DNA of 64,000 nt from Salinivenus lutea (lineage in GTDB: Bacteria > Bacteroidota > Rhodothermia > Rhodothermales > Salinibacteraceae): positions 47,102 to 111,101 of the forward strand of contig NCRC01000012.1 of assembly GCA_002894685.1 (NCBI GenBank), given 5' to 3'. This document shows, piece by piece, positions 28,459-37,814 of the stretch. The notes beneath the pieces are model-generated. The model saw only the letters and a program-made list of their open reading frames with translations, was not told where the DNA came from and made no database searches. The position numbers and the translations under genes are program-made. Every line of letters begins with the position of its first letter. Positions within the stretch are counted from its first letter, which is position 1.

Positions 28459-30282
28459 CTATGCCGTTTCGCCCATCTGTGCCCGCTTCCGCGCCTTCGG
28501 GTCGCGGTGGCGCTTGCGAAGGCGGTAGGCCTCCGGCGTCACCTCCACCAGTTCGTCCTCCCGGATAAACTCGATCGACTCCTCCAGCGACATTTTCCGG
28601 GGCGGCGGGACGTGCTCCAGCTCATCGCCGGCCGCCGCTCGCATGTTGGTGAGGTGCTTCTCCTTCGTCACGTTCAGGTCCAGGTCCTGCGGGCGGTTGT
28701 TTTCGCCGACGATCATGCCCTTGTATACGCGGTCGCCGGGCGCCACAAAGAAGTCGCCGCGATCCTGGAGGTTGAGCAGCGCGTAGGCCGTCGTTTCGCC
28801 CTGCCGGTCGGCCACGAGGGCGCCGGTGGTGCGGTGCGGAATCTCGCCCGCCCAGGGCCCGAACTCTTCGAAGCTGTGCGTGAGCAGGCCCGTGCCCTTC
28901 GTGTCGGTGAGGAACTTGGCCCGGTAGCCGATGAGGCCGCGACTCGGCACGCGGAACTGGAGACGGGTGCGCCCGCTGTCCTGTCGCTCCATGTGCTCCA
29001 TCTCCCCCTTCCGTTCTCCGAGGCGCTCCATCACCACTCCCATGTAGTCCTGCGGAATGTCGATTTCGGCGATCTCGTACGGCTCGTGCGTGGTGCCGTC
29101 AATCTCCTTGGTAATCACCTGCGGCATGCCCACGCAGAACTCGTATCCCTCGCGGCGCATCTGCTCGATGAGGATGGCCATCTGCAGCTCGCCGCGGCCG
29201 TACACGTTGAGGGCGTTGGCGGAGTCGGTTTCCTCCACCCGGATCGCGAGGTTGTTGCGCGCCTCGTCGAAGAGGCGGTCACGCAGCTGACGAGAGGTGA
29301 CGAATTCGCCCTCCTGCCCGCTGAACGGGCCGTCGTTCACCCGAAACTCCATGGACATCGTCGGCTCGTCGATGTCGATCGGCTCCAGGGGCTCGGGGTC
29401 CTCGGCCGCGCAGATGCTTTCGCCGAGCCCAATGCCCTCCACGCCCGCGATGGCGACGATCTCGCCCGGCCCCGCCTCGTCGGTCTCCACGCGCTGGAGG
29501 TCCTGGTACGTAAACAGCTCGCTGATCTTGGCCGACTCGGTGCTGCCGTCGCGGTGGCAGAGCGTCACCCGCTGCCGGTTTTTGAGGGTGCCCTGCTCCA
29601 CACGGCCCACCGCAATCGGCCCCAGGTAGTCGTCGCGCTGCACGCTCGTGATGAGCGTCTGCAGGGTGCCGTCGGGGTCGCCGGACGGGGCCGGAATCTC
29701 GTCGAGAATCGTGTCGAGGAGCGGGCGCAGGTTCGACCACTCCGCCTCCTCCAGGTCCCGCTTGCACTGCCCCTCGGTCGCCACGGTGTAGAGCACCGGG
29801 AAGTCGATCTGGTCCATCTCCGCCCCCAGGTCGATAAAGAGGTCGTAGATTGCCTCCAGCGACTCTTCGGGGCGGGCGTCGTCGCGGTCGATCTTGTTGA
29901 GGACCACGATGGCCGGCAGGTTCAGGTCAAGGGCCTTCTGCACCACGAAGCGGGTCTGCGGCAGCGGTCCCTCCGCCGCGTCCACCAGCAGCATGATGCC
30001 GTCGACCATGCGGAGCGTGCGCTCCACCTCGCCGCCAAAGTCGGCGTGGCCGGGGGTGTCGACGATGTTGATCTTCTTGCCCTCGTAGCGGATGGCCGTG
30101 TTGTTGGCCATGATGGTGATGCCCTTCTCCCGCTCCAGGTCCATCGTGTCCATCATCCGCTCCTGCACCGTCTGGTTGTCGCGGAAGATGCCACTCTGCC
30201 ACAGCATGGCGTCGACGAGCGTGGTTTTGCCGTGGTCCACGTGGGCCACGATGGCAATGTCGCGGAGGTCTGTCTGCTTCAT
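28459..30282 (-). CDS. typA: Ribosome-associated GTPase TypA/BipA
   Basis: Translational GTPase of 607 residues, the usual length, involved in ribosome assembly and stress adaptation. Motifs: AHVDHGKTT (G1, about 12-20), REKGITIMA (G2), [11 protein letters not shown] (G3), NKID (G4), then domains II, III, V and the BipA-specific C-terminal domain. The ATG at 30282 gives the standard N-terminus [14 protein letters not shown]; the long upstream open frame is not family-like. A divergent secreted protein gene begins 214 bp away. Confidence 0.97.
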   Translation of the reverse strand: MKQTDLRDIAIVAHVDHGKTTLVDAMLWQSGIFRDNQTVQERMMDTMDLEREKGITIMANNTAIRYEGKKINIVDTPGHADFGGEVERTLRMVDGIMLLVDAAEGPLPQTRFVVQKALDLNLPAIVVLNKIDRDDARPEESLEAIYDLFIDLGAEMDQIDFPVLYTVATEGQCKRDLEEAEWSNLRPLLDTILDEIPAPSGDPDGTLQTLITSVQRDDYLGPIAVGRVEQGTLKNRQRVTLCHRDGSTESAKISELFTYQDLQRVETDEAGPGEIVAIAGVEGIGLGESICAAEDPEPLEPIDIDEPTMSMEFRVNDGPFSGQEGEFVTSRQLRDRLFDEARNNLAIRVEETDSANALNVYGRGELQMAILIEQMRREGYEFCVGMPQVITKEIDGTTHEPYEIAEIDIPQDYMGVVMERLGERKGEMEHMERQDSGRTRLQFRVPSRGLIGYRAKFLTDTKGTGLLTHSFEEFGPWAGEIPHRTTGALVADRQGETTAYALLNLQDRGDFFVAPGDRVYKGMIVGENNRPQDLDLNVTKEKHLTNMRAAAGDELEHVPPPRKMSLEESIEFIREDELVEVTPEAYRLRKRHRDPKARKRAQMGETA

Positions 30283-30496
30283 GGAGCGAAACGGCTTGCG
30301 CCGAGGAGTACGTGCGCCGGAATAACGGAAGAGAAATGTACACGACGCGCCCCCTCTACGTTGCATTTGGGGACCGTTCTCCCCGGCCCCCGACGGAAAT
30401 TGCCCCAGACTTCGTCGATGTTCCGCGGGGGATCCCGCCTCGGGACGGCGTCGTTCACTGATCGCGTGTCTTTTTTCCTCCCCTCCCCCCGCTGTC

Positions 30497-31015
30497 ATGC
30501 CCACGCGCCTCTTGTGCCTCTGGGCTGTCGTGCTGCTCTTCCTCCCCGGCGGGACCGCCCGCGCACAACAGCCCGCGGAGACGGCCCGCGCCCGGGCCTT
30601 GTGCGACGTCCACGGCCCCGACGGCACCGGAAAGGACGGCCCTCTCGCAAAGGCCGGATTCGACCTCCTGCTGCTGTACCACCGCGCCCGCCTGCTTCCC
30701 GACTCGTCCGCCCCCGCACCTCCCCCCTCGGGGCTGCAGTTGCGGAATGGACACGTGGCCCTCGACGCGATCGCGGCCTCCACGCCCCGGCGGCTCCGGC
30801 AGGCCCTCGACTCGCTCGGCCTCCAGGACGGCGCGCAGGCCGACCGGGTGGTGTCGGGCTGGTTTCCCATCGACCAGATCCCCGCCCTCGCTCGGCTTGA
30901 AGCACTCCGCAGCGCACAGCCCGCCCGGGCCCACACGCGCCGGGCGCCCCCGGCTTCGCCTCCCGGATCGCCCCACTCCCCCGACTCGGCGAGAGGGCCG
31001 GAGCGACGACCCTGA
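30497..31015 (+). CDS. Secreted protein, possible orphan N-terminal domain
   Basis: 172 residues with a clear signal peptide (1-24, cleavage after ARA). The region VVSGWFPIDQIPALARLEALRSAQPAR (about residues 116-142) resembles a segment found near the N-terminus of large secreted proteins of Bacteroidota, where it precedes catalytic or repeat domains. Here a Pro/Ser/Arg-rich tail and a stop follow directly. It may be a free-standing module or the remnant of a larger gene. The start is the ATG at 30497 after a CT-rich leader. Confidence 0.6.
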   Translation: MPTRLLCLWAVVLLFLPGGTARAQQPAETARARALCDVHGPDGTGKDGPLAKAGFDLLLLYHRARLLPDSSAPAPPPSGLQLRNGHVALDAIAASTPRRLRQALDSLGLQDGAQADRVVSGWFPIDQIPALARLEALRSAQPARAHTRRAPPASPPGSPHSPDSARGPERRP

Positions 31016-31018
31016 GCG

Positions 31019-31297
31019 CTACCCCGAGAAGTGCCGATCGAGATACCCCTCGGCCTCCGTCTTCACCCGCCCCCGCAGCGGCTGCAAGAACGTGCTGAGG
31101 TTGATGGCAATCTGCACACTCTCCTCCTGAACGTCGATGTGGCCGTCGGCCCCCTGCCCATCGAAGTACAGCGTATCCTCCTCCCACTCGTACCGGACGC
31201 CCAGGTCGTCCTCGAGCTGCTGCGCCACCCCCTCCACGGCGTCGCGACCGTCGGCGAGCCCAAGCGAGTGCGAGCGCGTAAGATTGATGTCGGCCAT
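31019..31297 (-). CDS. Polyhydroxyalkanoic-acid-system family protein
   Basis: 92 residues. The pattern I-x-RSHSLGLADGRDAVEGVA, then YEWEEDTLYFDGQGADGHIDV and a C-terminal region LQPLRGRVKTEAEGYLDR fits a small family annotated as polyhydroxyalkanoic acid system or PHA granule-region proteins. The biochemical role is not established. No PHA synthase is in the window. The ATG at 31297 is used. It converges with the preceding gene across 3 bp. Confidence 0.72.
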   Translation of the reverse strand: MADINLTRSHSLGLADGRDAVEGVAQQLEDDLGVRYEWEEDTLYFDGQGADGHIDVQEESVQIAINLSTFLQPLRGRVKTEAEGYLDRHFSG

Positions 31298-31521
31298 GTT
31301 AGAGACACTACGTGGAAAAATGTCGGATATGCGATCCTTCTTCACAAGCCCGGGCATATACGAGTTCCGGCCCTTTCAAGGTTGTAAAATGACCGGTCCT
31401 GTGGGGTCCGCCGGCCAACCGGGGGCATGGCACACGCAAGCGCGAGGGCCTGCTCTTGCCATTTCGGGGAGGAGGGACTTGTTTGGGAGGGTCCGTACCT
31501 TCCGGTTTTGTCTCTTGCCTC

Positions 31522-34050
31522 ATGACTCGCTCCGTCCCGCTCTTCCTGTTGGCCGGTCTCTTGTTTATCGCCGCCCCGGCCGCGGCCCAGCCCGCCGACG
31601 CGCTCCAGGCGCCGTCCTCCTTTTTGCAGTATGAGCTCGGCACCCAGTTTACCCCCCACCACCGAGTGGTCGACTACGTGCGTCACGTGGCCGAGCACTC
31701 GCCCCGGGTGGCCGTTGAACAGTACGGCACCTCCTACGAAGGCCGGCCGCTTCTCCTCGCCACCATCAGCACGCCGGAGAACCTGGAGCGGCGCGACGCC
31801 ATCCGCCGCGCGAACCGGCAGCGCACGGGACTGGCCAACGGCACGCCCCAGGACCAGACCGCAATCGCGTGGCTGAGCTACGGCGTGCACGGCAACGAGT
31901 CGGTCTCGACCGAGGCCGCCATGAAGACGCTCCACGCCCTGGCGGACCCGGCGAACGAGCGCACCGGCGGCTGGCTCCAGAACACGGTCGTGCTCCTCGA
32001 TCCGCTCCTCAACCCCGACGGCCGCGAGCGCTACGTGCAGTGGTACAAGCAAACCACGGGGGCGGACATCAACCCGCGGCCCGAGGCGCGCACCCACCAC
32101 GAGCCCTGGCCCGGCGGGCGCTCCAATCACTACTACTTCGACCTCAACCGCGACTGGGCGTGGGCCACCCAGCAGGAGACGCGCCACCGCCTCGACGTGT
32201 ACCACGAGTGGATGCCGCACGTGCACGTCGACTTCCACGAGATGGGGGCCGACGATCCCTACTACTTCGCCCCCGCCGCCGAGCCCTTCCACGAGGACCT
32301 GACCGACTGGCAGCGTGAGTTTCAGTTCACCATTGGCGAAAACAACGCCGCCTACTTTAACGAGAACGGGTGGCTCTACTTCACCGAAGAGGTGTTCGAT
32401 CTCTTCTACCCCGGCTACGGCGACACGTGGCCCCTCTTCAACGGCGCCATCGGGATGACGTACGAGCAGGGCGGCTCGGGCCGGGCCGGGCGCGCCCTCC
32501 TCACGGCCGACGGCGACACGCTCACGCTGGGCGAACGGCTCGCCCACCACCACACCGCCGGGCTTTCCACCATCGAGGCCACGGCCGAGAACCACGAGGC
32601 GGTCGTCCGCGAGTTTGCGGACTACTACGACACCGCGCAGCAGGACCCGCCGGGCGACTACGCCGCGTACATTGTGCGCCGGGCCGACAACGCCGACCGG
32701 CTGGCGGCCCTCGCCGATCACCTCGACCGCCAGCGCATCCGGTACGGGTACGCGACGGAATCGGGCACGGCCAGCGGCCGGTCGTACCGCAGCGGCGACA
32801 CCGAGTCCGTCCAGCTCCGGCGCGGCGACCTGGTGGTGCCCGCCGCCCAGCCCAAGGCGCGGCTCACCAAGGTGCTCTTCGAGCCGCAGACCACCATCGT
32901 CGACTCCATCACCTACGACATCACCGCCTGGGGCCTGCCCTACGCCTACGGCCTCGACGCCTACGCGCTGCCAAATCCGGCGGGCGTCGACACGGCCGGC
33001 ACCCCGCCGGCCTCCGCCCCTCGCACCACGGGGGCGGATCGCGCCTACGCCTACGTGACGCCGTGGGGCAGCCGGGCCGACGTGCGCTTTGCGGCGGCGC
33101 TCCTGCAGGCGGACGTGCGCCTCCGCTTCGCCACCGAGCCGTTTACGGTCGACGGCCGGTCGTACGACCGCGGCACGCTCCTCATCCCCCGTGCCAACAA
33201 CACGAACCGGCTCTCCAACTTCGACGCCACCGTGCGCCGCCTGGCCGAGGCCCACGGGCAGCCCGTCCACGGCGTCTCGACCGGGTTCACCGAGGAGGGG
33301 CCCGACTTCGGCTCCGGCACCGTCGGGTTCGTGGAGGGCCCGCACGTGGCCGTGCTGGCCGGGGAGCCCACCGTCTCGTCCCAGCTGGGCGAGGTGTGGC
33401 ACTACTTCGATCAGCAGATCGACTACCCCGCCACGCTCCTCCCATCCGACGATTTTGAGCCCGCGATGCTCGATGACGTGGACGTGCTGGTGCTCCCGGA
33501 CGGCTACTACGGCGAGTGGATGACCGACGCCCGGGCCTCGGCCATTACGGACTGGGTGCGCGGCGGCGGACGCCTGCTCGCCCTCGGCGGGGCCACCCGC
33601 ACGATCGCCGCGCACGATGCCTACCATCTCTCTCCGGCGGCGGACTCGGCGACGGGCGAGGAGGAGGCGTCCCTCTCCCAGTACAGCACCCGCCAGCGCC
33701 GCGCCCTTACCGGCTCGACGCCCGGCAGCATCCACCGCGCCTGGATCGACACCACGCACCCGCTGGGCTTCGGACTCTCGGACCCGTACTTCACCCTCAA
33801 ACGCAACGACGACGCCTACGCGTACCTGGAGGACGGCTGGACCGTGGCCGCCCTGGAGGCCCCCGCCCCGGTGAGCGGCTTCATGGGGCACGAGGCGCAG
33901 CAGGAGGTCGACGATACGCTCCTCTACGGCACGCAGCAGGTGGGCGACGGCCAGGTGGTCTACTTCGTGGACAACCCCCTCTTCCGCGGCTTCTGGTACC
34001 AGGGGCAGGTCCTCTTCGGCAACGCCGTCTTCTTCGTCGGCAACGAATAA
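31522..34050 (+). CDS. Secreted M14-family zinc carboxypeptidase-like protein
   Basis: An 842-residue exported protein with signal peptide 1-22. The peptidase domain has His123-x2-Glu126 (GVHGNES), a third zinc ligand around His239 (HVDFHEMG), and a downstream Glu in MTYEQGGSG as catalytic base. The C-terminal part (about 590-800) looks like a glutamine-amidotransferase/DJ-1-like fold with a DVLVLPDG segment. This architecture is common in Bacteroidota as a periplasmic or secreted peptidase. The ATG at 31522 is chosen because it starts the signal peptide. Confidence 0.92.
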   Translation: MTRSVPLFLLAGLLFIAAPAAAQPADALQAPSSFLQYELGTQFTPHHRVVDYVRHVAEHSPRVAVEQYGTSYEGRPLLLATISTPENLERRDAIRRANRQRTGLANGTPQDQTAIAWLSYGVHGNESVSTEAAMKTLHALADPANERTGGWLQNTVVLLDPLLNPDGRERYVQWYKQTTGADINPRPEARTHHEPWPGGRSNHYYFDLNRDWAWATQQETRHRLDVYHEWMPHVHVDFHEMGADDPYYFAPAAEPFHEDLTDWQREFQFTIGENNAAYFNENGWLYFTEEVFDLFYPGYGDTWPLFNGAIGMTYEQGGSGRAGRALLTADGDTLTLGERLAHHHTAGLSTIEATAENHEAVVREFADYYDTAQQDPPGDYAAYIVRRADNADRLAALADHLDRQRIRYGYATESGTASGRSYRSGDTESVQLRRGDLVVPAAQPKARLTKVLFEPQTTIVDSITYDITAWGLPYAYGLDAYALPNPAGVDTAGTPPASAPRTTGADRAYAYVTPWGSRADVRFAAALLQADVRLRFATEPFTVDGRSYDRGTLLIPRANNTNRLSNFDATVRRLAEAHGQPVHGVSTGFTEEGPDFGSGTVGFVEGPHVAVLAGEPTVSSQLGEVWHYFDQQIDYPATLLPSDDFEPAMLDDVDVLVLPDGYYGEWMTDARASAITDWVRGGGRLLALGGATRTIAAHDAYHLSPAADSATGEEEASLSQYSTRQRRALTGSTPGSIHRAWIDTTHPLGFGLSDPYFTLKRNDDAYAYLEDGWTVAALEAPAPVSGFMGHEAQQEVDDTLLYGTQQVGDGQVVYFVDNPLFRGFWYQGQVLFGNAVFFVGNE

Positions 34051-34066
34051 GGAGGCGGAGACGCGA

Positions 34067-34094
34067 GGGGGCGGGCTCGGAATCCCCCGCCCCC
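34067..34094. terminator. GC-rich hairpin between convergent genes
   Basis: GGGGGCGGG (34067-34075) pairs perfectly with CCCGCCCCC (34086-34094) around a 10-base loop. It sits between the ends of the peptidase gene and the RAM-domain gene. There is no T-tract on either side, so bidirectional termination is only suggested. Confidence 0.42.
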
Positions 34095-34098
34095 GGGC

Positions 34099-34377
34099 TC
34101 ACTCAAGGCCCACGGAAAACATGCTCTCCAGGTCGTAGCTGGAGTGCACACGAAAGCCGATGAGCGTCTCCGTGTCCGTAATGCCGTCGATCTGACGAAT
34201 CTCTTCCGTCACGAGATCGGCCAGCGCGTCGTTTTCGGCCACCCGAAGAATGGCGACGAGGTCCACGCGCCCGGCCACGGAGTGCACCTCGCTGACGCCG
34301 TCCAGGGCGGCCAGGGTGTCGGCCACGGTGTTCACCTTGTCGCGCTCGGTGTCGAGGAGAACGATTGCGGTTACCAT
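34099..34377 (-). CDS. Single-domain Lrp/AsnC ligand-binding (RAM) protein
   Basis: 92 residues that correspond only to the effector-binding, oligomerising domain of Lrp-type regulators; the DNA-binding helix-turn-helix is absent. Typical features are VTAIVLLDTERDKV, SEVHSVAGRVDLVAILRV and DGITDTETLIGF. Such stand-alone proteins bind amino acids and may modulate full-length Lrp proteins, one of which is encoded at 62250-62747. The ATG at 34377 lies directly after a hairpin element. The neighbour at 34510 is divergent. Confidence 0.88.
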   Translation of the reverse strand: MVTAIVLLDTERDKVNTVADTLAALDGVSEVHSVAGRVDLVAILRVAENDALADLVTEEIRQIDGITDTETLIGFRVHSSYDLESMFSVGLE

Positions 34378-34384
34378 GATTTTT

Positions 34385-34455
34385 GGAGTGTGGGTGTATG
34401 GGCGTGTGTGCGGTGCGCGTTGACCTGTCAAGGTACACCTGTACGCCCGCACTCC
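34385..34455 (-). repeat. Long hairpin element upstream of the RAM-domain gene
   Basis: GGAGTGTGGGTGTA (34385-34398) pairs over all 14 positions, two of them G-U, with TACGCCCGCACTCC (34442-34455). Inside the loop TTGACCTGTCAA (34420-34431) is a further dyad. In the RAM-gene transcript the C-rich arm ends 7 bases before the ATG. Sequence and placement resemble the element in front of lspA. Confidence 0.6.
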
Positions 34456-34509
34456 CAAACGCTCCTCCCCATGCGTGCACAGACGCATTGCGCCATTCAC
34501 ACATCGCCT

Positions 34510-34791
34510 ATGAACGCCCCTTCGGATGACACTGTGGACGACGGACACTACGTCTACGTTGTGGAATGCAGCGACGGGACGTACTACACCGGCTACACGA
34601 CGGACGTGGAGCGGCGCGTGGCGGAGCACAACGACGGCACGGGCGCCAAGTACACCCGCGGCCGCCAGCCCGTGACGCTTGTGCACGTGGAGGCGTACGA
34701 GACCCAGTCGGCCGCCATGCAGCGCGAGCACGCCGTCAAACAACTGCGGCGCGACGCCAAGGAGGCCCTGGTTGCGGCTTCCGCGGACTGA
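34510..34791 (+). CDS. GIY-YIG nuclease-fold protein (UPF0213/YhbQ-like)
   Basis: 93 residues. The core reads HYVYVVECSDGTYYTGYTTDVERRVAEHN, giving the GIY (VYV) and YIG (YTG) strands, the Arg on the helix (ERRVAEHN) and the C-terminal Glu in MQREHAVKQL. This is the small UPF0213 group with possible DNase activity of unclear role. The ATG at 34510 is used. Its stop codon abuts the stop of the converging SDR gene with no spacer. Confidence 0.93.
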   Translation: MNAPSDDTVDDGHYVYVVECSDGTYYTGYTTDVERRVAEHNDGTGAKYTRGRQPVTLVHVEAYETQSAAMQREHAVKQLRRDAKEALVAASAD

Positions 34792-35592
34792 TCAGCGCGC
34801 CCCGTCCGCTCCGCCGTTCAGCCACGCCGTCACCTTGCGGGCCAGCACGCGGGGCGTGAAGCGCGTGAGGATCGCGCCCACCTTGTTGGGCCACCCCGGA
34901 ATTTCGAGGGTGCGGCCCGCCCGAAAGGCGTCGTAGCCCGCCGCCGCAACCGCCGCGGGCGTCATCGTCGCCCCCAGGTCCATGAGGCGCGCCTCGTCCA
35001 TGTCCGCCCGGTCGGCAAACGCCGTGCGGGTGGGCCCCGGCGCCAAGCACGTCACCGTCACGCCCGTGCCCGCCATCTCTTCCGCCAGCCCGTCGCTAAA
35101 GGACAGGACGTATGCCTTCGTGGCGTAGTAGACGCTCATGTAGGGGCCCGCCTGAAGGCCCGCCGTGGAGGCCACATTGAGCACCCCGCCCCGTCCGCGG
35201 TCCTGCATCGCCGGGAGCAATCGGCGGGTGAGATGGGTGAGCGCCGTCACGTTGACCTGAATCATGTCGACCTGCCGCTGGGCATCGAGCTCCGCAAACG
35301 CGCCCCGTGCGCCCACCCCTGCGTTGTTGAGCAGCACGTCGACGGACAGGCCCCGCTCGTGGAGCCGGTCGGCCACCGTGTCCGCGGCGCCCGGCACACT
35401 CAGGTCGGCCGGCAGCACGTGCGCGTCCGTCCCGTACGCCCCCTCCAGCGCATCGGCCACGTCGTGGAGCGCCTCCTCATTGCGGGCCACGAGCACGCAC
35501 GCGGAGCCGTCGGCGGCGAAGCAGTGGGCCAGCTCGCGCCCAATGCCGGAGGAGGCTCCGGTGACGAGAACGGTTTCAGAAGCAAAGGACAT
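34792..35592 (-). CDS. Short-chain dehydrogenase/reductase
   Basis: 266 residues, NAD(P)-dependent oxidoreductase. Cofactor motif [11 protein letters not shown] is at residues about 11-21, NNAG near 90, and the catalytic Ser-Tyr-Lys is seen as NVASTAG and YYATKAYV. The C-terminus ([19 protein letters not shown]) fits the classical SDR group related to YqjQ/DltE-like enzymes. The substrate cannot be told from sequence. The start is the ATG at 35592. Confidence 0.92.
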   Translation of the reverse strand: MSFASETVLVTGASSGIGRELAHCFAADGSACVLVARNEEALHDVADALEGAYGTDAHVLPADLSVPGAADTVADRLHERGLSVDVLLNNAGVGARGAFAELDAQRQVDMIQVNVTALTHLTRRLLPAMQDRGRGGVLNVASTAGLQAGPYMSVYYATKAYVLSFSDGLAEEMAGTGVTVTCLAPGPTRTAFADRADMDEARLMDLGATMTPAAVAAAGYDAFRAGRTLEIPGWPNKVGAILTRFTPRVLARKVTAWLNGGADGAR

Positions 35593-35742
35593 GGAAATAA
35601 GATCAGGGTAGGGAGCGAGTCCATCGGAACGGCCCAACTCTATCTCTTGCGTCGGGATCCCGACCGGCGGACCGAAACACACCCCCGCGCCCCTCGTCGG
35701 ACCGTCGCATTGGTTTTCGCTCTTTCCCTCCCCGCTTCCCCC

Positions 35743-36231
35743 ATGGCCGATCACCCCCAGTGGGACGCCCCGCCCGAGATGCAAATCGATACGGACGCCG
35801 TCTACGAGGCGACGTTCGAGACGAGCCGGGGCACCATCCGCGCCGAACTGTACCCCGAGCACGCCCCGAAGACGGTCAACAACTTCGCCTTCCTCGCCGA
35901 CGAGGGTTTTTACGACGGCACGCCCTTCCACCGTGTCATCGAGGGCTTCATCATCCAGGGCGGCGACCCCACCGGCACGGGCCGCGGCGGCCCCGGCTAC
36001 CAGTTTGAGGACGAGATCGAGGGCAATCCGCTCTCGCATGAAACGGGCGTCCTGTCGATGGCCAACGCCGGCCCCAACACCAACGGCAGCCAGTTCTTCA
36101 TCACACGGGCCCCGCAGTCCCACCTCGACGCCAAGCACACCGTGTTCGGCGACGTGGTGGAGGGGCAGGACGTGGTCGACGCCATTGAGGAGACCGACAC
36201 GCTACAATCGGTCACCGTCGAGAAGCAGTAG
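35743..36231 (+). CDS. Peptidyl-prolyl cis-trans isomerase, cyclophilin type
   Basis: 162 residues without a signal peptide, hence cytoplasmic. Cyclophilin signatures include [22 protein letters not shown] with the catalytic Arg, [20 protein letters not shown], and [14 protein letters not shown]. It accelerates proline isomerisation during folding. The ATG at 35743 directly follows a CT-rich leader (cccgcttccccc), a clear example of a start without a Shine-Dalgarno site. Confidence 0.95.
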   Translation: MADHPQWDAPPEMQIDTDAVYEATFETSRGTIRAELYPEHAPKTVNNFAFLADEGFYDGTPFHRVIEGFIIQGGDPTGTGRGGPGYQFEDEIEGNPLSHETGVLSMANAGPNTNGSQFFITRAPQSHLDAKHTVFGDVVEGQDVVDAIEETDTLQSVTVEKQ

Positions 36232-36247
36232 CGGGCCGCCCGCGGCC

Positions 36248-36973
36248 TCATGAAAGCCGCGCCCGGAGCCGTTGTGCGTCGTGGGGGGCGTGGCCGTCGC
36301 CCGCGGTGTTGTTGAAGTAGACGTACACGTCGCGTCCCTCGTCCCGCCAGCCAGCGATCGTCTCGGCCCAGTCGTCGAGCGCCGCGTCCGTGTAGCGGCC
36401 GCGGTAGGGCTCGCCGGCCCCGTGGAGCCGCACGTACGCCCAGTCGGCCGTCACGGTGCGCAGGGTGGCCTGGTCCCCGTAGTCGTAGACGCAGAACGCC
36501 GCGTCGTGGGCGGCCAGGGCGTCGGTCGTGCCGTCGTTCAGCCAGGTCGGGTCCCGAAATTCGAAGACGTGCCGGTGCTCCTCGTCGAGCACGTCCAGGA
36601 AGCTGTGGAGCCGCTCCAGGTTTTGGTGCCAGTTCGGCGGGCACTGAAAGAGGATCGGCCCCAGCGCCTCGCCCAGCGGCTCGACGGCCTCGTACAACGT
36701 CCCCACCGGCTCGGCCGGGTCCTTCAGCTTCTTGAAGTGGGTGATGTACTGGTTGGCCTTGATCGCAAACGTGAACCCGTCGGGCGTCTGCTCGCGCCAG
36801 GCGCGCAGGACGTCCGGATCGGGGCGTTGGTAGAAGGTGTTATTGACCTCGACGCTGTCGAACGTGTCGGCATAGAACGCGAGGCGGTCGTCCGAGGGCC
36901 GATCGTCCGGGTAGAACGAGCCGACGAACGGGTCGTGCTGCCAGCCGGAGGTGCCAATGCGGATCGAGGGCAT
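36248..36973 (-). CDS. DUF72 family protein
   Basis: 241 residues of a TIM-barrel-like fold. Hallmarks are IRIGTSGWQH at the N-terminus, FDSVEVNNTFYQRP, FAIKANQYITHFKKL, VFEFRDPTW and YVRLHGAG. The family (E. coli YecE) has no settled function. The start is the ATG at 36973. The fpg gene ends 43 bp upstream on the same strand, so joint transcription is likely. Confidence 0.93.
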   Translation of the reverse strand: MPSIRIGTSGWQHDPFVGSFYPDDRPSDDRLAFYADTFDSVEVNNTFYQRPDPDVLRAWREQTPDGFTFAIKANQYITHFKKLKDPAEPVGTLYEAVEPLGEALGPILFQCPPNWHQNLERLHSFLDVLDEEHRHVFEFRDPTWLNDGTTDALAAHDAAFCVYDYGDQATLRTVTADWAYVRLHGAGEPYRGRYTDAALDDWAETIAGWRDEGRDVYVYFNNTAGDGHAPHDAQRLRARLS

Positions 36974-37016
36974 GGAGGGGGCGTGGAGGGGAGAGAGAAA
37001 AACCGAGCGGGGCGGA

Positions 37017-37814
37017 TTACTCCGGGGGCGACTGGCGGAGGGGCGAGTAGTAGGCCGTGCGGCCCGACACCTGCTCCGTCTGGAGCGGGACGCCCGTATC
37101 GGGACAGCGCTCATCGCCGTAGCGGTGGGGCAACATGAAGCGATCGGGGGCCAGCGCCGTGGGGTCCGCATCGGCCTGGATGGCGGCGTCGAGCACCCGC
37201 TGGACGGCGTCGTACAGGTCGCGCAGGTCCCCCGTCGTGAGCTCCGGGACCGTCGTGGCCGGATGAATTCCCTCCTGGTACAGTGCCTCGTCGGCGTAGA
37301 TGTTGCCGAGGCCGGCGACCACCGATTGGTCCAGCAGGCGGCCCTTGATGGTGCCGCGGCGCCCGTCGAGCGCCTCCAGGAACGCCTCCGCATCGGCGCG
37401 GCGCATGTCGGGCCCGAGGGATTTCGCCTCCACGAACGCGGCCGGCGTGTCGATGAGACGGACGCGGGCAAACTTGCGCGGGCACCGAAACGCCAGGTGC
37501 CCGCCGTCGGCGAAGTGGAGCTGAACGTACGCGTACTCAGGCATCTCGTCGTCCGCGACCACCCGCACGCTCCCGGTCATCCCGAAGTGGAGAGCGAGCC
37601 AGCCGGTGTCGTCTCCGTACCGGGCGAAGACGTGCTTGCCGTGGCGGTGCGTCTCCGTCAGCGCCTGTCCGCCGAGCCGGTCCGCAAAACGAGTAGGGGT
37701 AAGCCCGTCGCCCAGCACGAGCGAGTCGACGACCGTGGCACCGTCGATCTCTCGGTCAAGGGCCCCGGCGGCGATGCGGCGCTCGTAAACGACGGCGTCG
37801 GGCAGTTCGGGCAT
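37017..37814 (-). CDS. Formamidopyrimidine-DNA glycosylase (Fpg/Nei family), zincless finger
   Basis: 265 residues. It excises oxidised bases and nicks the DNA. The N-terminus is PELPDAVVY with the catalytic Pro2 and Glu3; Lys in RHGKHVF and the helix-two-turn-helix region VVAGLGNIYADEALYQEGIHP are in place. The C-terminal zinc finger is degenerate: only Cys237 remains of the four Cys, with Thr240, Ser257 and Arg260 in the other positions, while the DNA-binding Arg252 (GRTAYY) is kept. Zincless-finger glycosylases are known in this superfamily. The start is the ATG at 37814. Confidence 0.93.
   Translation of the reverse strand: MPELPDAVVYERRIAAGALDREIDGATVVDSLVLGDGLTPTRFADRLGGQALTETHRHGKHVFARYGDDTGWLALHFGMTGSVRVVADDEMPEYAYVQLHFADGGHLAFRCPRKFARVRLIDTPAAFVEAKSLGPDMRRADAEAFLEALDGRRGTIKGRLLDQSVVAGLGNIYADEALYQEGIHPATTVPELTTGDLRDLYDAVQRVLDAAIQADADPTALAPDRFMLPHRYGDERCPDTGVPLQTEQVSGRTAYYSPLRQSPPE

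Noticed and set aside
28507..30900. 797-codon plus-strand open frame over typA
   Set aside because: The opposite strand encodes a perfectly recognisable TypA; the plus-strand translation is His/Arg/Val-rich without domains.
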